From contig CALRFE010000052.1 in assembly GCA_943356425.1 (NCBI GenBank), positions 1 through 5,307 on the forward strand: a stretch of 5,307 bases of DNA, given 5' to 3'. Position 1 is the first letter of the stretch, and the number at the start of each line of letters is the position of its first letter. The notes below the pieces were generated by a model. The model was not told the origin of the DNA and ran no database searches. It saw only the letters and a program-made list of their open reading frames with translations. The stretch comes from Candidatus Nomurabacteria bacterium. GTDB lineage: Bacteria; Patescibacteriota; Minisyncoccia; Phycocordibacterales; UBA9973. Shown in pieces: positions 1 through 4,485 of this stretch. Position numbers and translations under genes: made by a program.

Positions 1-1021
1 AGCCGTAGAGTATTTCGTCGATGATGCGGTCTTTATTGATCGCAAGATCAAGCGCGGTCACGACTTTGGAGTCATTAAACATCGGTGCTTGATTACCGTT
101 AAAAAAAAGTCCGAAAACACGCGGGATGCTCGTCGTCTTGATATCATATCCGTCATCAGAAAGTGTCTCGGCTGTGTGGGGAGAAACCGCATTGATATTA
201 TCGACACTGCCACCACGATATGCGTCGACAAGGTCCTTCTCATTCGCGTAGAACTTGATCGTGATCGTACGGAGGTTCGGGCGACCAAGTGCAAAATTTT
301 TGAATGCTTCGAGCTCGTATGATGATGGAATTCCTGATGATGACGTCCGAACCTTTTTTATTTTATACGGTCCTGATCCGATCCCTTGGATGTTCAGATT
401 TGAAAGACTGAATTGTTCCGGTGAAAGATCTTTCCAGATCCGAGAAGGGAGTATTCCGAGAGTCGCGTTCTCGAGAAATGTCGCATAGCGTTGTTTGAGC
501 GTGCAGACGATCGTCTGGTCATCGGTTTTGACGACGGTGACGCCGTCCCAGTTGATTTTCTTTGGACTCTTAATGAGACTATCTTGCGCAGAAGTGATCG
601 TATAGATGACGTCATCTGCAGTCACTTTTGAACCGTCTTGGAATGTCGCGTCTTTGCGGAGTGTGAATGTATAAATGAGCCCGTCATCAGATATCGTATA
701 TGTTTCTGCAAGATCCGGAACGATACTTCCGTCAGGCAATCGTCGTACGAGTCCTGAGTAGACAAGACTTACGATGTCGCGGTCAGCGTCGGAGAGCGCA
801 AGGATCGGATTGACGAAACGAGGAGTTCCAACGATGCCTTCGCTCATATTACCTCCATATGTCGGTACACGGACGGTGAATTTGTTGTTGATGCTGATAA
901 GTGCCACAAAACCGCTCACAATGAGCGCGGTAGAAAGAATGACGAACACCAGCCATTCTTTTTTTGAGAATGTTCCGATAATACGATTCAGTTCTTTCCG
1001 TTTAGGAAAATGAAGTGCCAT
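1..1021 (-). CDS. Membrane-anchored ABC transporter substrate-binding protein, family 5 (partial)
   Basis: This is the N-terminal 340 residues of a family 5 extracellular solute-binding protein (peptide/oligopeptide/nickel type, SBP_bac_5); the C-terminal part lies beyond the left edge. A basic N-terminus (residues 1-21) is followed by one hydrophobic helix at about 23-43. There is no lipobox cysteine, so the protein is probably held by an uncleaved membrane anchor instead of a lipid. Family hallmarks in order are NPILALSDADRDIVSLVYSGL (71-91, near-conserved binding-lobe start), the signature block SDDG..YTFTLR...FQDG..VTADDVIYTI (111-142) and GSGPYKI (215-221). The ATG start is firm: an in-frame TGA lies only four codons upstream (1034-1036). 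No Shine-Dalgarno is well placed (a GGAG is about 21 nt away). It follows secG by 49 nt and is probably co-transcribed with it. The ligand cannot be read from this sequence; in the family it is usually a peptide passed to a permease, and no permease gene is visible here. Confidence 0.93.
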   Translation of the reverse strand, partial: MALHFPKRKELNRIIGTFSKKEWLVFVILSTALIVSGFVALISINNKFTVRVPTYGGNMSEGIVGTPRFVNPILALSDADRDIVSLVYSGLVRRLPDGSIVPDLAETYTISDDGLIYTFTLRKDATFQDGSKVTADDVIYTITSAQDSLIKSPKKINWDGVTVVKTDDQTIVCTLKQRYATFLENATLGILPSRIWKDLSPEQFSLSNLNIQGIGSGPYKIKKVRTSSSGIPSSYELEAFKNFALGRPNLRTITIKFYANEKDLVDAYRGGSVDNINAVSPHTAETLSDDGYDIKTTSIPRVFGLFFNGNQAPMFNDSKVVTALDLAINKDRIIDEILYG

Positions 1022-1070
1022 AATGAATGACAGTCAAAAACGCTCCAAAAGAGGAGAGTGATGCTGTTGT

Positions 1071-1301
1071 TTAGATAAAGATTGCGACAAGCCCTGATGC
1101 AAGAAAAAGCACGCCCAAAATGATGGAAAACGTGAAGAGAAACTTTTCAAAACCTCGTCGTGTATGATAGGTGATGCTCGAGTCAGAACCGCCGAGCGCT
1201 CCACCTAATCCCGCAGTTGATTGCTGAAGGATGATCGATGCAATGAGGAGAATTGAGAGCGTGATCTGGATCCAAGGCAATACATTAGTAATAATTTCCA
1301 T
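1071..1301 (-). CDS. secG: Preprotein translocase subunit SecG
   Basis: A 76-residue protein with the SecG layout. The first membrane helix is at about residues 9-26 (IQITLSILLIASIILQQS) and is followed by the conserved glycine-rich cytoplasmic loop QQSTAGLGGALGG. A polar stretch with YHTRRGFEK comes next, and the second helix is at about 53-75. In the family, SecG is the small accessory subunit of the SecYEG channel and stimulates SecA-driven export across the cytoplasmic membrane. The length is normal for SecG. The ATG lies 10 nt downstream of a -10 box, so translation must start on a very short leader; no ribosome binding site is present. The next gene on the transcript encodes an exported, anchored substrate-binding protein, itself a Sec client. 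Family assignment is confident. Confidence 0.93.
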   Translation of the reverse strand: MEIITNVLPWIQITLSILLIASIILQQSTAGLGGALGGSDSSITYHTRRGFEKFLFTFSIILGVLFLASGLVAIFI

Positions 1302-1311
1302 AGATGAGATG

Positions 1312-1339
1312 AGTATAGCAGAATTTTGACAATTTGCAA
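1312..1339 (-). promoter_or_regulatory. Promoter of secG (extended -10)
   Basis: On the minus strand, TTGCAA (1334-1339) and TATACT (1312-1317) are separated by 16 nt. TGC directly before the -10 box makes it an extended -10 (TGn) promoter. The predicted transcription start is near 1305, only about 4 nt before the secG ATG, so the mRNA would be almost leaderless. Confidence 0.7.
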
Positions 1340-1369
1340 GAAATCGGTGAAAAACCTATATAGTGGAAG

Positions 1370-1407
1370 AAAAAAGAAAACGCCCAATCATAGTAGAGAG
1401 CGTTTTC
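1370..1407 (-). terminator. Intrinsic terminator of the small membrane protein gene
   Basis: Read on the minus strand, a 10-bp stem (arms 1398-1407 and 1376-1385, one T-G wobble) closes a 12-nt loop. It is followed directly by a run of six T (1370-1375) and more pyrimidines. It lies 22 nt past the stop of the membrane protein gene and ahead of the secG promoter, so it separates the two transcripts. Confidence 0.75.
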
Positions 1408-1428
1408 AAGTTCGAGTCCTTGTTTTAT

Positions 1429-1785
1429 TCAAAAGAACAATTTTTCATCTAAACAGTGGGTTCGCATGGCTTCGCGCTCATGTTTGATGAGCCTTTCAGG
1501 CAAAAATGGTAAATAAAAAAGCGGAGCAATTTGTTGTACGAGCGCAAGGAATGTAACGGGAAAGTATGTTTCGGTATACTCCCACCAAAGAAAGGTCACG
1601 AGAACGATGACGAGGATGATCGAGATGCTGAAGAACCAAGGAATTATTTCGAAGCGCACTATTTTTTCAAGTCTGATCGAAGAATCATATACGAAAAAAG
1701 ATATAAAAATTTCTCCGAAGAAAAGTATCAAATAAATAAGTATGCTTTGTGGGATGATGAAGAGCTGTTCGATCTGGGGAATCAT
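1429..1785 (-). CDS. Small integral membrane protein of unknown function, three predicted helices
   Basis: I do not recognise this 118-residue protein. It is strongly hydrophobic and rich in Ile, Leu and Phe. Predicted helices lie at about residues 10-33, 47-67 and 75-95. Charged linkers separate them (SSIRLEKIVRFE at 35-46; WWEYTETY at 67-74), and a polar basic/acidic tail follows (PERLIKHEREAMRTHC, then to 118). There is no enzyme motif. Evidence that it is a real gene: a near-consensus promoter lies just upstream, an intrinsic terminator sits just downstream, codon use is regular, and the helices alternate cleanly with loops. The overlapping plus-strand reading frame at 1531-1803 is low-complexity and acidic, and looks like its shadow. 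The predicted leader is about 12 nt and has no Shine-Dalgarno. The gene is transcribed divergently from khpA. Function is unknown. Confidence 0.72.
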   Translation of the reverse strand: MIPQIEQLFIIPQSILIYLILFFGEIFISFFVYDSSIRLEKIVRFEIIPWFFSISIILVIVLVTFLWWEYTETYFPVTFLALVQQIAPLFYLPFLPERLIKHEREAMRTHCLDEKLFF

Positions 1786-1803
1786 GGCGTTAGGTTTTCT
1801 TGA

Positions 1804-1831
1804 AGTATAGAAGACTCCTGTCTGTTGTCAA
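1804..1831 (-). promoter_or_regulatory. Promoter of the small membrane protein gene
   Basis: On the minus strand, a perfect -35 box TTGACA (1826-1831) and -10 box TATACT (1804-1809) are 16 nt apart. The predicted start is near 1797, giving a leader of about 12 nt before the ATG at 1785. It stands back to back with the khpA promoter. Confidence 0.75.
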
Positions 1832-1846
1832 CGCAAAAGAATGTGT

Positions 1847-1876
1847 TTGACAGCACCTTACTTTTCTCGCTATACT
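1847..1876 (+). promoter_or_regulatory. Promoter of khpA
   Basis: A perfect -35 box TTGACA (1847-1852) and -10 box TATACT (1871-1876) have an 18-nt spacer. The predicted start is near 1883, which leaves a leader of about 57 nt before the ATG at 1940. The -35 boxes of this and the divergent promoter are only 15 bp apart. Confidence 0.78.
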
Positions 1877-1883
1877 ATGTGAA

Positions 1884-1909
1884 GCAGTACAGCGGGTCGA
1901 ACCGACTGC
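1884..1909 (+). other. Hairpin at the 5' end of the khpA leader
   Basis: The arms GCAGT (1884-1888) and ACTGC (1905-1909) pair. After a 4-nt one-sided bulge (ACAG), CGG (1893-1895) pairs with CCG (1902-1904) around a GTCGAA loop. No T-run follows, so it is not a terminator. It begins almost exactly at the predicted transcription start, so the khpA mRNA would carry a stem-loop at its 5' end. A role in stability or regulation is inference only. Confidence 0.45.
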
Positions 1910-1939
1910 ATGATTACTAGCAAAGTATAGAAAAATATC

Positions 1940-2251
1940 ATGAACGACGACAAGGCATTTCTTGAGTACGTAGTGAAGGCGCTCGTTGACAATCCAAACG
2001 ACGTGAAGATCGATCGTACAGTAGACGAAATGGGTGTATTGATTACGCTCACCGTCAATCCAGCGGATATGGGTAAAATTATCGGCCGTATGGGCAATAC
2101 CGCGAAAGCGATCCGTACACTTCTCCGTGTTATCGGAATGAAGAACAACGCACGCGTTAATTTGAAAATTAATGAACCAGAAGGCAGTATGAAAGCTGCA
2201 AATCCTTCAAAATCTGTTGATGAAGCAATGGAAGATTTGAAGAATATGTAA
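1940..2251 (+). CDS. khpA: KhpA-type KH domain RNA-binding protein
   Basis: A 103-residue protein made almost entirely of one KH domain. The RNA-gripping loop is clear: GKIIGRMGNTAKAIRTLL at residues 45-62, with the GxxG motif G49-R50-M51-G52. An N-terminal helix (DKAFLEYVVKALVDNP, 4-19) is typical of the KhpA/YlqC family. The strand after the loop ends in VNLKINEPEG (73-82). The tail to 103 is polar (MKAANPSKSVDEAMEDLKNM) and longer than in the usual KhpA of about 75-80 residues. In the family, KhpA is a cytoplasmic RNA chaperone that often pairs with KhpB and affects cell size or division and small-RNA binding. In many bacteria the gene sits between rpsP and trmD; here rpsP is absent and trmD lies about 2.2 kb downstream. 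The start is fixed by the MNDDKAFLEY N-terminus. No Shine-Dalgarno is present. Tandem stops TAA TAG end the gene. Confidence 0.92.
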   Translation: MNDDKAFLEYVVKALVDNPNDVKIDRTVDEMGVLITLTVNPADMGKIIGRMGNTAKAIRTLLRVIGMKNNARVNLKINEPEGSMKAANPSKSVDEAMEDLKNM

Positions 2252-2268
2252 TAGTTGTTTTTAGAAAG

Positions 2269-2301
2269 AACCTCACTGCGGTATACGGTGAGGTTTTTTT
2301 T
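2269..2301 (+). terminator. Intrinsic terminator of khpA
   Basis: A 10-bp stem pairs AACCTCACTG (2269-2278) with CGGTGAGGTT (2286-2295), with one T-G wobble and a 7-nt loop. The T-run spans 2294-2301. It lies 17 nt after the khpA stop and should end that transcript before the protease promoter. Confidence 0.9.
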
Positions 2302-2317
2302 ATTTCCACTCATTTCT

Positions 2318-2346
2318 TTGGATAGTGTCTCTTGCTTTGGTATAAT
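2318..2346 (+). promoter_or_regulatory. Promoter of the metalloprotease gene (extended -10, leaderless)
   Basis: A perfect TATAAT (2341-2346) is preceded by TGG (2338-2340, TGn extended -10). A weak -35 candidate TTGGAT (2318-2323) sits at 17-nt spacing. Only six bases separate the -10 box from the ATG at 2353, so the predicted transcription start falls on or next to the A of the start codon. This also decides the start: a TTG at 2332 in the same frame would place the promoter inside the gene. Confidence 0.8.
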
Positions 2347-2352
2347 TTCGAT

Positions 2353-4404
2353 ATGACAAAACAACAAACAGAAAGCATCAAGGCAGTGCTTCTTGTAGTG
2401 CTTATTTTGGGTGCAGGATATTTTATTGGAAAATCCTCTCTTACTAAACGGGCCGGCACACCAGCGCAAGTCTTTGACCAGAACGCGAGCAAGACGCTCG
2501 TTGATGAAATTTCTTCGCTCAACACCACAATATTGAAGAAGCGCGATGATGTCGCGAGCCTTCGCACGATGCTCCAAGATCGTCAGACAAAAATCGCGAC
2601 GCTCTTGAAAGACAATCCGAATGTTGTTCCATTTATCATGCTTTCCGATACTGAGCGAAAGACATTTCCCACTGATGTACAAAGTCTGATCGAACAAACA
2701 ACTTCATTTTCAGGGAAAGTCTATACGATGGTCAAAGAAGATGACGCAGGAAAAGAATCATATAGTTATCTTGTACAAAATGGCAAAACACTGATGCCGC
2801 TGTACGGTATTTCCGCACCTATTTCACTTTCGGGAACACAACAAATACAGGGATACACTTTGAATGGAAGTGTTATTGTCAGCCCCGAGGGCAGCGCAAA
2901 GTTACAAACAACAAATACTGGTGGAGAAAAATCTGCTGGAACAGGGACGAGTACTCCTGTGACAAAAAAAATGCTTGCTCTCTTGACTAAAGCTCCTGGC
3001 ACGCTCGATCCGTTTACCCCGACACAATTTTCTCAGACGTTGTTTCAAGGAAGAGTCTCGCAATTTTATAAAGAGCAATCATACAATAAGATGACGCTTG
3101 GTGGTGATGTATTTGGATGGATCACGATGCCGGCCGGTAGTTATAATTTTGTTGATATTGGCGATGGCGGTGTAGTAGATGCATATATTACTGCAAATAA
3201 TATCAATCTCAATAATTACGATATCATCTTTATTTATCACCATGTTCCACAAGGTTTTGGCGGATTCTCTTCGATCGGCCCGTATCCATTCACGGTTAAC
3301 GGCGTAACCTATACCAAGGCAGTCTTTCATATCACCAGTAATGGTGCTGGAGAAACGGGTACCTATATGAATGCCGAAAACTTCGGACAATCTGGCGCAC
3401 AATTGATCAACGCACAAAGTCCAGTAACTCTCGTAACGCGTGTCGAGCAAGGAGTCATGCATGAAATAGGGCACTCGCTCGGGCTCCTGCATGCGACTGC
3501 ATATGAATGTGGTGTCGGGGTTTCTCTCGGGCTTGATTGTGTGGATATTGAATACGGAAGCAACTTTGACACGATGGCAGAACCGCGATATGCATTTCAC
3601 ATGAATGGATATTTTAAACAGTTGCTTGGCTGGATCGGAGGAACTGAAGCGCTTGATATTTCAACTACCGGTACGTATACACTCGGTGCATTTGAGACCA
3701 TCGGTGGTGGAAAGAAAGTTGCACGAATTAAACCAGCAGGACTTCCGGCGACGTATTATCTGGAATATCGTTTTGGAGCAGCATATGATAACGCAATTCA
3801 AAACACCCAAAATCTACAGAGTAATGCGCAAGGAATTATGGTTTCAAAAATTGGCGTCAATGGTCTCTATCGATTTCTCGACATGCGCCCGACGCTTTCA
3901 GGCGTTAATTCTGAATGGTATGACGATATGCGTGAATCAAGCTTGAACGCGGGTGCTACGTTTAATGATCCTCGAACAGGTGTCACTATTAGCCAAGTAA
4001 ATGCAGTTACTGCTACAACAACGCCGACAGTGAATTTCAAAGTGACCATTACTCCAACGACGTGCGTACATAATGCGCCGATGCTTACTCCGTATTTGAC
4101 ACCACAAACTATCACCGCAACTGCCGGTTCAAGCGTGGTCATTTTCTTCAATACAAAGAATACTGATTATCCGATATGTGCTCCATCGAATTTTCTTCTT
4201 ACAAAGATAGTTGGTGCTCCGCTTACTGCTACACCGTACAATTACAGTTACAGCGGAGTTCTTCCTGAACAGATAATCAATAATGGATTTGATGTGAATA
4301 TTCCGATAACTACGCCTTCTGGTAGTTATCCAGTTCAAATTACCTCTACGAATACTGGTACCGGACTTGCTACATCACAAATGTTCACGATCGTAGTGCA
4401 ATAA
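2353..4404 (+). CDS. Membrane-anchored zinc metalloprotease, metzincin of the gametolysin (M11)-like type
   Basis: A 683-residue exported protease. An N-terminal helix at about 9-26 anchors or exports it. It is followed by a likely coiled coil (45-86) and a probable pro-region to about 200. The catalytic domain starts near residue 203, with a block at 236-260 (YKEQSYNKMTLGGDVFGW) common in bacterial M6/M11-like peptidases. The zinc motif is complete: H370-E371-I-G-H374-S-L-G377-L-L-H380, with three His ligands and the catalytic Glu. A Met-turn candidate follows, D406-T-M408-A. C386 and C396 lie between them and may form a disulfide. GYFKQLLGWI (419-428) and a beta-rich segment with YYLEYR also match the family. 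The C-terminal 110 residues form an Ig-like (NEW3-like) domain with C571 and C609. It should act outside the cell membrane; the substrate is unknown. The exact peptidase family (M11 or a relative) is inferred from motifs. Its own promoter and hairpin suggest a single-gene transcript. Confidence 0.88.
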   Translation: MTKQQTESIKAVLLVVLILGAGYFIGKSSLTKRAGTPAQVFDQNASKTLVDEISSLNTTILKKRDDVASLRTMLQDRQTKIATLLKDNPNVVPFIMLSDTERKTFPTDVQSLIEQTTSFSGKVYTMVKEDDAGKESYSYLVQNGKTLMPLYGISAPISLSGTQQIQGYTLNGSVIVSPEGSAKLQTTNTGGEKSAGTGTSTPVTKKMLALLTKAPGTLDPFTPTQFSQTLFQGRVSQFYKEQSYNKMTLGGDVFGWITMPAGSYNFVDIGDGGVVDAYITANNINLNNYDIIFIYHHVPQGFGGFSSIGPYPFTVNGVTYTKAVFHITSNGAGETGTYMNAENFGQSGAQLINAQSPVTLVTRVEQGVMHEIGHSLGLLHATAYECGVGVSLGLDCVDIEYGSNFDTMAEPRYAFHMNGYFKQLLGWIGGTEALDISTTGTYTLGAFETIGGGKKVARIKPAGLPATYYLEYRFGAAYDNAIQNTQNLQSNAQGIMVSKIGVNGLYRFLDMRPTLSGVNSEWYDDMRESSLNAGATFNDPRTGVTISQVNAVTATTTPTVNFKVTITPTTCVHNAPMLTPYLTPQTITATAGSSVVIFFNTKNTDYPICAPSNFLLTKIVGAPLTATPYNYSYSGVLPEQIINNGFDVNIPITTPSGSYPVQITSTNTGTGLATSQMFTIVVQ

Positions 4405-4413
4405 AAATTATAA

Positions 4414-4446
4414 AAGAAGAGCGGGTCCTTCGGCCGCGCTCTTCTT
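4414..4446 (+). terminator. Hairpin after the metalloprotease gene, probable terminator
   Basis: A perfect 10-bp stem pairs AAGAAGAGCG (4414-4423) with CGCTCTTCTT (4437-4446). It can extend by four more pairs past a bulged G to a CTTC loop. The T-tract behind it is broken (TTGCATTTT), so termination may be partial. Position and stem strength support a terminator between the protease gene and trmD. Confidence 0.65.
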
Positions 4447-4457
4447 GCATTTTCAAG

Positions 4458-4485
4458 CTAAAACCTATAACCTAAAACCTATGAC
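4458..4485 (+). repeat. 14-bp tandem duplication across the trmD start
   Basis: CTAAAACCTATAAC (4458-4471) is followed directly by CTAAAACCTATGAC (4472-4485), with one mismatch. The second copy contains the trmD start codon. The first copy reads ATA at the same place and contains TATAAC (4466-4471), a possible -10 box 9 nt before the ATG. Confidence 0.8.
4466..4471 (+). promoter_or_regulatory. Possible -10 element for trmD
   Basis: TATAAC (matching the -10 consensus at five of six bases) lies 9 nt before the trmD ATG, a spacing like that of secG. No convincing -35 box is seen: TTGCAT at 4445-4450 is 15 nt away. It is supported mainly by the hairpin upstream and the same short-leader pattern in neighbouring genes. 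Confidence 0.35.

Noticed and set aside
1034..1056. CTCC/GGAG mini-hairpin followed by a T-run between secG and the substrate-binding protein gene (minus strand)
   Set aside because: The stem is only four base pairs, too weak to call a terminator or attenuator, though slight attenuation cannot be excluded.
1531..1803. Plus-strand 90-codon reading frame opposite the small membrane protein gene
   Set aside because: It is low-complexity and rich in Asp, Glu, Lys and Arg, as expected for the complement of a hydrophobic gene. It has no promoter, whereas the minus-strand gene has both promoter and terminator.
1826..1852. Inverted TGTCAA/TTGACA pair as a repressor operator
   Set aside because: The symmetry is explained by two opposed -35 boxes; beyond about nine bases the arms do not match.
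1893..1904. T-arm-like sequence CGGGTCGAACCG suggesting a tRNA
   Set aside because: No acceptor stem, D-arm or anticodon arm can be built around it, and the spacing to khpA leaves no room for a tRNA gene in either direction.
1870..2697. Minus-strand 275-codon reading frame across khpA and the start of the protease gene
   Set aside because: It runs through the khpA gene, its terminator and the protease promoter, and its composition matches no family. It is a shadow frame.
3079..3600. Minus-strand 173-codon reading frame inside the protease gene
   Set aside because: It lies wholly opposite the conserved catalytic domain of the metalloprotease and shows no recognisable domain.
4414..4446. Hairpin after the protease gene as a minus-strand terminator
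   Set aside because: The minus strand after it is T-rich, but no minus-strand gene lies to its right within the window, so the plus-strand role is more likely.
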